Of a DNA stretch of 64,000 bases, positions 1-9,680 are shown piece after piece (positions within the stretch are counted from its first letter, which is position 1; every line of letters starts with the position of its first letter). Source of the DNA: Marsupella aquatica (lineage: Eukaryota > Marchantiophyta); NCBI GenBank assembly GCA_973895155.1, contig OZ316893.1:5952001-6016000 (forward strand). Direction: 5' to 3'. Made by a program: the position numbers and the translations under genes. Under the pieces are notes generated by a model that saw only the letters and a program-made list of their open reading frames with translations, was not told where the DNA came from and made no database searches.

Positions 1-841
1 AACAAAGATTGAAACTAGAGAGAGAGTAGATAGGAGTTTTCAAAGTGCAAGAGAATTGAATTTCTGACCATCACCACTCCTTCAATAAGGATTATGGCCT
101 AATTTAAGATTCAGAAATCAACATTTTCTATGCTTTTTGATTTCTCGTAGCAACTCTTCTCCATCTCTTGAATTTAGAAGACAACAATATAAATCAACCC
201 GAGACACTTTTCTGGTCTTGCTTAAGACAGTACTAGGATACTCGAATTGGTTTACTTCTCCTACAATCCTTAAGATTGCTTGTTTGAGTTTTGTGTAAAT
301 GTTAATTTCCTCTTTGGTGAATCTTCCAAATGTGTTGATCACAAATCTCATTGATCTTTCAATATCATTAAGGCACACTCTAGCATTCATTGAACACTTC
401 ACAACAACTCAAGGGTTGCTAAACTTCTTCCTTTTACTCAACCATGGTAAAAAGAAGGGAAGAAAAGACATAGATTCCTTCAAAGGCAATGAGGAAATCA
501 AATGTATATTTTCTCTCTCTCCTCCGGGTTGACTTTGGGTTCTCCTCCTTTTGTACTAAAAGTGGAGATTATGAAAAGACATGCCTTTTCAAAACCCAAG
601 TCTAAAGAAGTATGTAAATAAAAGTAAACTATCCTAGTCAAAAATAGAGTAGAGACTACAATGGATATATCAACAAAATGCTGGAGTCTACTTACTCATA
701 TACTAGTCTACATAGCCATTTCTAGGTTTAAACTAATGTGGCTCTAACTCTCTAAATATAGTTCTATTCAGGTCCTATCTTCTGGGAAGGATCCTCCTCA
801 GGGTTGGCCATGGCAAGGGGTTCTGGCCGAAGGTAAACTCC
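1..841. other. Gene-poor A/T-rich stretch
   Basis: No gene is supported here. A 94-codon minus-strand reading frame (118-402) exists but has no recognisable motif or partner exon. It may be debris of the retroelement-like gene that lies just downstream on the same strand. Confidence 0.4.
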
Positions 842-2167
842 CTACTGGCCAGTGGTAAAAGGGATGGACGGGTCAATATCCATGTTCTCCTGATGGGCAC
901 TTGGGTCATGAGAATAGGTGTAAGAATGAGAGTGGAAGTGGGTACTAGGAGTGGGGAAACCAGGAGGGTTGAGGGGTGATGAGGGGCCAGTGGAATAGAC
1001 TCCTTCATGAGGACTAGGAGAGAAAGATCTGGTAGTAAAGGGAGGAATCTCAGTATTAGCTAATAGCTCCTCTGTAGTCAAGTCACTCATCTCCCTTAAG
1101 GCTTCACAGGTCTTTGAGAGGCCTGTAAGTGCATCATCCACCTTGGTACTCACATCTACCACTAAATGGTTAATCTTGGAGAAAAGGATGGGTGTGGTGT
1201 TCTTGGCCAAATACTCATCATAAATCTGGCCCTTAAGAAGATCCAGAGAAGCTATCTTAGTCAAAGGTTCAACCAGATCCAAAGATTGAGTGATACTGAG
1301 TTGGAGAGTATGCTCAAGCTCATTCTTCTGCTTACTCCTTTCCAACTGTTGTTTGAGTTCAGATACCTTCTTCTTGAGAAACTCATTCTCCTTCTCCAAC
1401 TTCCTCTTATCTGTGGCATCACTCATGGTAGAGATCTTCTCAAGAATCTGCCCTGGTTTCACTCCTAGCTTCTGTGAAATGTCGGTGATGACCTTCTCCA
1501 TCACAATGGTCTTCCTCTTCACCTTCTGGAACGTGTCTGAGATGATCTGGAAATCAGCTAGGGTTTCTTGGGAGGCATGGCCGGGTGCATCCGGAAATTC
1601 ATCCGGGTCGACGAAGGCCGGGTCGGAAAAGTCCGGGTCGAGGTTCCGGGTAGCAGACCCGGTCTTTCGAGGATTTGTCTCTGCTGGTTCCTCATCCTCA
1701 CTGTCATCAGAGGTGGCCTGGGTGATATCTGGATCTGTCTCTCCATACTTGATGAAGTTGTACTTGGCCAATAGTAATTTCTTCTCCTCTCTGAACAAAA
1801 CTCCTTCAAAGCTATATAGATGTACCAGGTAGCAGGATAGGGGAGTAGGACTCTTGTTGGATAGGTTCTGTACCAACTTCCTTATCAAATCAAAGATAAG
1901 CTTAGCCCAGTTGACTTTTCTTTCTCCCTTGTAAGCAGCAACAATGGTAGAGCCAACTCCAACAGTAACTCTTCTTGGCTTCTCAGGGTACAGCAGGGGT
2001 AGCAGAAAGCTGAAGACTCGTCTCAGATCAGGATCCAAACACTTAGAAACATTGAACCCGCCCTTACTGTTGATGGCTCCTTTGAAGTAAGGGAGGATCA
2101 GATTGACAGCTCTCCCCACTGGACCTTCTCCTTCATCTTCCAATACAAAAGCTCCTGCAATCATCAT
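842..2167 (-). CDS. Retroelement-like coiled-coil protein, main ORF
   Basis: An uninterrupted 441-codon minus-strand frame. The first about 150 residues form a compact hydrophobic/basic domain (VNLILPYFKG, KVNWAKLIFDLI). An acidic Ser/Asp/Pro linker follows at about 150-215, then a heptad-like Lys/Glu/Leu coiled coil at about 225-300 (KRKLEKENEFLKKKVSELKQ), and a Ser/Pro/His-rich tail. The start ATG overlaps the stop of the upstream ORF (2164-2514) by four bases, so the two were probably one polyprotein-like product. The layout (folded domain, coiled coil, low-complexity tail, no host-like introns) suggests a gag-like or other transposon-encoded structural protein. No protease, reverse transcriptase or integrase is visible, and I do not recognise the family. 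Confidence 0.5.
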   Translation of the reverse strand: MMIAGAFVLEDEGEGPVGRAVNLILPYFKGAINSKGGFNVSKCLDPDLRRVFSFLLPLLYPEKPRRVTVGVGSTIVAAYKGERKVNWAKLIFDLIRKLVQNLSNKSPTPLSCYLVHLYSFEGVLFREEKKLLLAKYNFIKYGETDPDITQATSDDSEDEEPAETNPRKTGSATRNLDPDFSDPAFVDPDEFPDAPGHASQETLADFQIISDTFQKVKRKTIVMEKVITDISQKLGVKPGQILEKISTMSDATDKRKLEKENEFLKKKVSELKQQLERSKQKNELEHTLQLSITQSLDLVEPLTKIASLDLLKGQIYDEYLAKNTTPILFSKINHLVVDVSTKVDDALTGLSKTCEALREMSDLTTEELLANTEIPPFTTRSFSPSPHEGVYSTGPSSPLNPPGFPTPSTHFHSHSYTYSHDPSAHQENMDIDPSIPFTTGQ

Positions 2168-2514
2168 CTGAGTCCATCGCTCAGGTCGGCCTCTGGAGGT
2201 ATCCTTAAACTCAACCGGACACTCCTTCGGATCTCTCTGATCATATCTTTGCTTTGATAACTCCAGGGTAGCTCCATCAGAGACTCACAGCCCATCCTGA
2301 GCAAAGACTCCCTCAGTTTGACCTTCTCAGCTTCACTGTTCGGAATAGCTGGCCTCAGAATTTTCATGGCAATAGGGACCTCCTTTCTCTTCAATCGTCT
2401 CACAGGGGCTTTAACCGGAGTAGGTGCAGGTGATGTTGAGGTTGAATGCCCCTTAGAGACGCGAGAAGTGGACATTCCGGCTGGATCCGTCCTTTGCTCC
2501 ATAGGACTTATCAA
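2164..2514 (-). CDS. Upstream overlapping ORF of the retroelement-like protein
   Basis: A 116-codon minus-strand frame ending four bases inside the start of the 441-codon ORF (ATGA overlap). It is Ser/Thr/Pro-rich at the N-terminus and basic/amphipathic afterwards (LKRKEVPIAMKILRPAIP). Its C-terminal end reads smoothly into the downstream frame after a one-base shift. This suggests either programmed frameshifting or a mutational frameshift in one original ORF. The function is unknown, and it belongs with the neighbouring TE-like gene. Confidence 0.4.
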   Translation of the reverse strand: MISPMEQRTDPAGMSTSRVSKGHSTSTSPAPTPVKAPVRRLKRKEVPIAMKILRPAIPNSEAEKVKLRESLLRMGCESLMELPWSYQSKDMIREIRRSVRLSLRIPPEADLSDGLR

Positions 2515-5196
2515 AGCAGCAAATGGATTCCCAATAAATGGCCTGCCTCCTTGTCGGCGAGCTCTACAATGTTGCTACTTCGGAATGGTAAATTGTTTCG
2601 GTGTCGACCAATGGTAGAAATGTCCGGGTCGACCTGGCTACGGCATTTTTGATCAACTGACAAGCGCTTCTGGAAACTTTGATCAAGATTTTGTCAACCA
2701 CAATGCAGGGTCATCTATCGTGGGGAAAATCGGGACTCAATCGGGCCTGCAATGGTGATGTTCGGGTCGACCTGGCCTTCCTTCTCATCATCGATGTATG
2801 CACGATCAGAATCTCAAACTTCCTGCCTTCACTCCCAGCGGCGGAGTAGGCATTCCCCTCACAACGAATCAGTCAGTACCCTCATATCCAGGCTCTCATC
2901 AAGAAATTCAAGATTGGTCCTATAATCCGGATCCAAGATCCTCTACCAAAAGGGTAGAGCCTCCTCACTCTACTGCTTAAACAGCCTAATGCGCTCGGGA
3001 ACTCAAAACCTACTAAGTTCGGCTTTGAGAGGTGTGAGAGGCCGGATCGACTCTCCTTCCTTATATCCGGATTCTGCTGTGGTCGTGCCTATGTTTGACT
3101 TATGGTTTTAAAAACTTTGGCAATGGGTAGCTGTTGTTGAGTAGAGTCTCGGTATAAGCTTTATATCTCATTCCAGGCTTATAACAAAAAGTTCCGGGTT
3201 GATCCTCCTTCTCTAATATCAATCCGGGTTGACCTCAGATGGGCTTGAAAGTCTCATAACACTTCAAAGTAGTCTTTAGGTCCCTCTTTAGCCTCATTTG
3301 AGATCTTAAACTTAAAAATTCGAAAATTTATGGCTAGTTAACCCTTCCTTCATAAACATCCTTATCTCACATTCATTTACAAAGGATGAACATGGTGTTA
3401 CATGTGATGGCCATCAACTTTGTTTCTTGCCTAATTGTACACTTTTTGAAGGCCAAATGTACACTTTCTATGCCCAAATGTTCATAAATTGAATAATGAT
3501 TCACTTTTAATGAATAGATTCATAACCCCATTCTTACTTGGAATTTCCCATTTTGCTAATTTTCTTTTTCTCATCCCGTATTCTCCCTGCAGATCTCCCC
3601 TTTTTTCCTCTCTCCTCACTTACTCGAGAGGGGGTGTTGGAAAACACTTGCTTGTAAGTTACTTAAGGAGATTAGGTCCTACACTTAGCCAATCCAGCGC
3701 CTTCCAATCCACTCTTTTCTCCACTGTCGATCCTTAAGTGGCTGGATTGAAAGATCCCAGAAGAAATTTTACCATTCGTGAATTCTGAAAATTTTGAGTT
3801 CATTGGGAAGTGTCCTCAGTACCTGTTCAACTCCCCTTTTTATAAGTTGGACAAGTTTTTAGGTTCTTATTATGGTCTTATATCCAATTGACCATGTTAG
3901 GTTTTGTTTTAGTCCATTAAACTCTTGTACCTATCAACTCAAGACAATGATGTGCCCATGGACTAACATTGGTCTTTTGAAATATGCCTCAGGGGTTTTA
4001 CTTCCTCAAAATGACACATCACATACGATGAATGATAGGGTCATTTTATTGGCTTTAAAGGAAAACTTAAGAATTTTTTGAAAATAACATTAGGGTCTTT
4101 TAAATCTAAGATTTGATACATAAAATATTCCAATAATACATTAAAATCTTACATAAAATATTCCAAAAAATTAAAATCTTACATTTTAGGGATTCTAAGG
4201 CCTCAAAAATGTTGCGAGTGATGGGGAGGCCTCCATATAGTGACACCTGCAAGAAGGCCACATGGACCACATTTTGAGTTTAATTGTAATGACTTGATGC
4301 TCATGAATTCGTGCATCCGGTTCTAGATCCAGACCTTCAAGTTTGGCCAAAAACTTGGTTGATGACTCCATTTGCACTTCCAACAATCAACAAAGAGAGT
4401 TAAACCATATTTAAATATTTAAGATGATTGAATATTTAGCCAAGGTAAAATTACCTACCACACAATACTTACTGTCAACCGCAATAGATCCACCTAGTCA
4501 ATTAACTTAACCCACGCAAGCACATCTCAAAACTTCCTAGTTTCAAGATGTAACATGCACACAAGATCAGTACAAGATGGGATCCAGGGATTGCTTTGAT
4601 ATAATCAATGTTGGTATTTATACTTGATCCCAATTTTTTGCCAAGTCCAAAAACAACTGGACTGAACCAAGGGTGGATCCCATCTGGTATTAATTAAATC
4701 ACAATGCTAGCGTTATTGCTCCTAAAATTGTTTAGAAATTGATTCTATATCCTATATGGCCTGACCATAGGGGTTGTAAACCTTTTGCTATTCTTAAAGG
4801 TTGCAATATTAGGCACAATGATTACTATTGATTTCATTTGCAAAAGTTGCAATAAACTATATTTGCAAAATATTTCTACGTTCCAAAAGCACGCTTATAG
4901 CCTAATGGTGTTCAGAATTACGGGGCAAGGAGGCAGACCATTGCAGCCTGGCATGGGGAGGCAACCGGCCAGGTTTAGGATAGGTCTAGGGCCACTCCAA
5001 ATATGAAGAAATAATGTGTCCAGCATCAACTGCCAGTATTTTCTCCCCACCTGTAAGTTTTGTAGATAGACCAAGGACACTTTTGGCCAGATTGCAGAGT
5101 ATGGTTCTCGATAAGCCCTCTTAGCCTTGATTGCTAGTTTCACAATTTTTTTCACAATAACACTAATTAGATGCTAACACTAAAGCTCTGAAGTGT
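2515..5196. other. Intergenic, no supported gene
   Basis: About 2.7 kb with only short scattered frames. Between 2.6 and 3.2 kb the phrase GGGTCGACC/CCGGGTCGA recurs several times. The same phrase occurs inside the TE-like gene at 1.6 kb, so this is probably flanking sequence of the same degraded element. Nothing else is recognisable. Confidence 0.4.
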
Positions 5197-5339
5197 GTAT
5201 AAACTTATGAAAGTGCCAAGTGGCAAAAGCGTAGTGCAACGGGTGGCACTTTGCAGCATGCAAAATGTAGTGATCAGAACTTGTGACACGTGTAATCAGA
5301 TTGTCAGGTGCCGTCTAATTGCCGAGTGAGAACCTTGAT

Positions 5340-5700
5340 TCAAGTGACTAATTGGATTGTGATTGCCATCTGATTGTTGGCCGAGTTCGAAGCTTGCCAT
5401 AACTCTGACCGAGGCTTTTCAATTTGATTTGGGAAAGTTGAGAAGTGTCACTAAGTGCTTGTGAGTTGCCACTTGGTTTGGTCGAGTCCGGGGCTTGACG
5501 TACTTGATTTCGGAACGACTGACATCTCACCGAGGTTGCCAATTTTGATCTGGTGAAGTGAGGAGCTTGAGCTTGACAGAATTGTATCAGTTGCCATTCT
5601 GTTTGGTCGAGTGCGAAGCTTGACATAACTCGGAGCAAGCGACAGAAGCTTTTACAATTTTGATCACTCAGGGAAAGCGAGGAGCTTCATAGAATTAAAT
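5340..5700 (+). repeat. Iterated leader repeats upstream of gene copy 1
   Basis: Three degenerate units of about 110-130 bp. Each contains TTGCCAT(C/T)TG, GGTTTGGTCGAGT, AGCTTGAC and a GTGAGGAGCTT-like end. The same units recur in front of copy 2 (15.76-16.20 kb). They lie just upstream of the start codon, so they would be transcribed leader or promoter-proximal sequence. Confidence 0.6.
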
Positions 5701-5770
5701 TCCGAGTAGGCCACAGTTTACAGCACCTTGAGGAGAGAGTCTCTCCGAGCGATTCCCTGTGAAGATTGAT

Positions 5771-6307
5771 ATGGCTTCCGAGCAAGCCCCACTAGGGCAC
5801 TCCACCGTGGAATCCTCTGAGCTGGGAGCGGCGCCCACCACACCAGAAGCTACAGGAGGCAATCGAGACGAGCCTACCGCGAAGCTGGACATGGGTTCCG
5901 AGCGAGCCCCAGTAGGCCACACCACCGTGGAATCCTCTGAGCCGGGAGCAGCGACCACCGTAGCAGGAGCTCCAGGAGGCAATCCGTCGAGAAACCCAAT
6001 CCCTTACGACGATGACGAGTTCAATACAAAGGTGAAGGACACCGAGACGCAGGTTGTTGGGGGCTTTCAGAAGGCATTTAGTCATCTCCAGCGACCCACA
6101 GGAGACACCACCACTCAAGGGACGGGACGCAGGGCATTCAAGAACCGGTTGGATGATGATGACAGCATCGAGAAGCAAATGAAGGACACAACGGCTCAGG
6201 TGGTGGGCACATTCAAGGGGCTGTCTTCTGCGTTTCATCAAGCTGGGCAGAAGTTAGGAGCCGGGGTCAAAAAAACCGATTCTTCTGAGACAGAGGTGCG
6301 GAAATAG
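5771..6307 (+). CDS. Acidic-repeat protein of unknown function, copy 1
   Basis: A single-exon 178-residue protein. I chose ATG 5771 because it matches the start of the paralogue at 16279. The N-terminal third holds two imperfect repeats of an Ala/Glu/Pro-rich unit (ASEQAPLGHSTVESSE and GSERAPVGHTTVESSE). The C-terminal half holds two copies of a module that starts with acidic residues (YDDDEF, DDDDSI), continues K-x-x-D-T-x-x-QVVG-x-F and ends in an aromatic amphipathic helix. There is no signal peptide or membrane segment. I do not recognise the family; the charge and repeats recall disordered or stress-type plant proteins, but that is a guess. The tandem paralogue 10.5 kb away indicates a retained local gene family. 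Confidence 0.65.
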   Translation: MASEQAPLGHSTVESSELGAAPTTPEATGGNRDEPTAKLDMGSERAPVGHTTVESSEPGAATTVAGAPGGNPSRNPIPYDDDEFNTKVKDTETQVVGGFQKAFSHLQRPTGDTTTQGTGRRAFKNRLDDDDSIEKQMKDTTAQVVGTFKGLSSAFHQAGQKLGAGVKKTDSSETEVRK

Positions 6308-6725
6308 GTCACTCGACATAGCCAATTACATTCTGAGGGAATCCGACATTGCAGAAGTAACGTACTCCACAACCACCTACAGCTGCTCAATCTTGATGGC
6401 TGCAAGGTTAGTATGTTGAGTGGAGCTTCGAGGTTCAGATCAAGACCTCAAGGTACTTCTGTCTTGGATTGCGATTCTTTGCAATCGTTGGAAGCAAAAC
6501 AAAGACCTCAAGGTACTGCCAAGTAACATTCCAGCCGTACCCAATTTGAGTTAGAAATATCAGCGATCTGTAGCTGCTAGGTATGTTCCTCCTTGCTACA
6601 AGTTAGGAAGATATCTAGCGTTAGACCTCTAGCGTCGTCTCTGTACAAATATTGAAGCATTATTTAGCGATCATGGGGCTCTGAAAACAGTACCCGAAAG
6701 GTGGAGCGGTGTGGAGTGACACCAA

Positions 6726-7145
6726 TTTCCTTTGGCCAAGTGTTTGGACATGAAATATCCAAGTTTTATTCTAAAATTACGAACTCTAACCTGACGAAAC
6801 TTTCTGTTCTACCATCGATCTTCAAAAGCAGTTGAACATTGCTTTATTAGTTGGGGACTTGCTCATAAATGTTTTGACTATGGTCTCATGCCACTTCAGA
6901 ATGAGCACTGGTGAAAACAGTCTGGTTGATGAATGTCGTTGACTAATATGCATGTGTGGGATGCTACTAGTGTTGTCACCAATCTTTCAGACCCTCAAAA
7001 TTATTTGAATCCACTTCCTTGCTTTCAGAACTGGCTCAAAATTATGTGATAGGATCAAAGGGGACGGTACGTCTCACCAAAATGAAGGTGCTGTTCAAAC
7101 TGGAGCATGATCGATCTGTTTCGAAGAGACATCACATGGGTTGAT
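6726..7145. other. Spacer between gene copy 1 and the inverted-repeat unit
   Basis: No reading frame or repeat of note in this 420-base stretch. Confidence 0.4.
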
Positions 7146-7175
7146 CGTAAATCCGGGTTAGTGATCCGGTTACCG
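7146..7175 (+). repeat. Left inverted repeat of the recombinase unit
   Basis: 30 bp beginning CGTAAATCCGG. It pairs with 12500-12529 in inverted orientation at 29 of 30 positions. Confidence 0.75.
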
Positions 7176-7239
7176 TTGGGTGAAGTTTTCCGTCCATGGT
7201 CCCAATTACCATAATCTCGCCTCCTGACATAACGGAAAA

Positions 7240-7350
7240 ACATAATGTGCGTACCGAATCTCATAATGGTTGGACCGAAATTTTGGATACATCCCGTAAT
7301 GGCTGGATGGAAATACATAATGTGCCTCTGGATTCCTGCAATGGTTGGAT
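7240..7350 (+). repeat. Short degenerate repeats with TAATGG(C/T)TGGATGG
   Basis: The phrase (T/C)AATGGNTGGA(T/C)(G/C)GAAA occurs at least three times here and again near 7434, spaced 30-45 bp. It lies just inside the left inverted repeat and may be a subterminal repeat. Confidence 0.45.
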
Positions 7351-7678
7351 GGAAAACTCAAGAAAAGTCTTTTTGTGTGGATGTTTCGCACTGACTGGAT
7401 GTCACAAGTATCTTTTCAGTGACGAAAATATATGAATGGCTGGATGGAAATGGTTCTTTCATCAGAGCAAATTTCTGAGTGTTCTTGACGAAACTTGGGA
7501 GGGCAATTTCTTGTAATAACTATTTGTTGGAACAAGCTTAATGCAACATGGATACACAATTTCGAAACAAAAGACACAGATCTGTGAAATATTTCCATTT
7601 ATTCAGAGGGGATCCAAAAACTGATCAACCCGAGAGCTAGTACATTGCCTCAATAGAGCATCAATATCTCAAAAAGAA

Positions 7679-9680
7679 TTACTCTGGAGCTATACTATTC
7701 TCTTCGTCATCCTTGGTACTGGGCTGAACAACCTTTATTGTCACACTACAATTATGGAACGAATTCCCTGTCAGATTAGTTCCTACAGTCAAACGAGACT
7801 TCGGCAACTTCGACATTTTCTGAAACAGCTCTGGATTCTTGGTCATAATCTCATTCTCCCAATCAAAATTGTCAGTAGACTCCCATCTTGATCTCTTGTT
7901 GTTTGAACAGTCGGACACATTGGTCAAAGCTTCAGTGGACTCCAACATCATATCACTGTTCTCCTTCCCACGTCCTTCATCTTGTACCTGTCGTTTCAAA
8001 CCAGAAATGAAGTAAAAAACATACACTATAAACCAGATGAGGAGCAACTGATTACAAATTAGGAAGGAGGTCTGTTTACCTACCGGCAAGTGATTGGTGA
8101 TGGCCAATGGCATATTCTCGCCCACCCTGCTGACAAGAGGCTTCAAACCAGAGCACGAGCCAACCAGCTCCTCTTGGACAAATTGTTTAGAAACATGTGT
8201 TAAGGCTTTCTCGTAGCTCAGTTTAGGATGAGCAGACACTAAAGTGGCAGCTTCCATTTTAAGTCTCTGAGTACGATCATACCTCAAGTAGCCCCCAGTT
8301 GAATGGTGTCCGCTGATTAGCATACCTACAACATCAGGAACTCCTCGAGCAGCCATTCGGGTGATAAGAGTAGCTCTCCCACTACGATTGGTGAACAGTT
8401 CAGGTTGCAATCCAACTAACAGAGCCATGTTTTTCAACCACTTATCAGCAGTTTCTCTCCCCACCTTGTGAGACATGTTGTACCAGTTAATCCTAGCTGG
8501 TTTTGTGATGGCCTGCATAAACAAATCAGGTTTGTGTGTTTCTTCTTGAGACGGCAAATGCTGCTTGTATTGCTTCACCGTCATGAGAAAGTCCTGGTCA
8601 TAACTGTGAAAAACATTTCTAAATTGCTCTTCCTGGTATCTCTGGAGTGTGTACGAATTGTTCTTGCTCTGCCTCTCTTCGAACCTGCCCCATAGAGACC
8701 ACATAAAACCTGGTCAGTCAAGCAATATAGCAAGAAACTTGATACATTTATTGAATCAAACAAATATGACGTACTTACATCACATATTCTCTTCCTGCTT
8801 TGTCTAGGCAAGTGGTCAAGTCGTTACAGTGCAAGTTGTACATCTCCCCTCCTCCTCGAAGACCCAGCCTGACAAGACAAAAGAATGCCAATCGCTTCTG
8901 ACATCCATGGCTGTAGGTCATCTGATGATCAATGTCTGCTAAGATAGCCTTCTCCATCTCCTCTGTCAAGACTTCTACCTGCAAGTTTCAAAACACAATC
9001 AAATGTGAACAAACAGCAAATGCAGATCAACTTCGACAGAAAATAAGATCAAGATACATACCTTCTTCCTCTTTTTGTTTACTCCATCCTTGGCACTCTT
9101 CTTGATGGCAGCATTGAGTACCATGCGAGTTCTAGCAAAAGCTGGATGAGCGGTAATGTTAAAATCTTTCTCCAACAAGTTTACCTCACCTCTCAGTGAT
9201 CGAATGTCGCTTGCATGCCTCAAGATTCGGTTAAAACCATTCATCATATTCATAAGAGTGGCTGAAGGATATGGAGTACCGTCCACCTTCACAGCTCTCG
9301 TAAACAGATTGCTAAGCAGCTCATCAAGCTGCTGTAAAGGGAGATTCCTGAGAGGAATCATCATGTCCCAGCCTAAACCCAATTGGAGGTTTCAGCACGT
9401 CTTAATGCCCATCGATCGTTGCTATGTGAGGCCGACTTCTCCTCCCCTCTACTAGTGCAGGGTCGGGAAGTGCCCGTAACCCTGGCATACTTACCTGCAA
9501 CTGCTCAACAGGCCCTGCACAGGAAAGAGTAGAGAGAACTTCAACAGACAGCTTCTCTAGCAGTTTCGTCAAAAACACTGTGTAAATCGATATCTTCAAG
9601 CTCAGACGGTTGCTCATTCTGTAGCTCCTCAACATATAGGTAATCAAGATCGCCAGCACTCCACTCCGTTCTAGCTCCAT
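7679..9680 (-). CDS. Crypton-like tyrosine recombinase, multi-exon
   Basis: The supported exons on the minus strand are 9331-9062, 8978-8779, 8684-8084 and 7987-7679. All have GT-AG borders with matching phase and give 459 residues. An upstream segment (9680-9495) joins in phase, but another frame there is more natural (acidic, many Glu/Asp), so the 5' end is unresolved. The recombinase signature is clear. LGLRGGGE in the second of these exons supplies the first catalytic Arg. NRSGRATLITRMAARG then SGHHS then YLRYDR in the next exon match the H-x-x-R, GH and Tyr boxes. The usual His of the HxxR box appears as Arg. The last exon is a charged tail ending in DDEENSIAPE. The absence of a linked reverse transcriptase argues for Crypton over DIRS/Ngaro. 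It would cut and rejoin DNA through the Tyr. I am confident of the fold, less so of activity. Confidence 0.75.

Larger units (their letters stand above)
5197..6725 (+). repeat. Segmental duplication, copy 1
   Basis: The 5' leader, coding region and 3' trailer of the gene at 5771 all have recognisable counterparts at 15673-17335 in the same order and orientation. Shared landmarks include CAAGTGACTAATTGGATTGTG before the gene, TAGGTCACTCGACAT at the stop, and GGAGCGGTGTGGA near the 3' end. The copies are clearly diverged, with indels in the leader, so the duplication is not recent. Confidence 0.8.
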
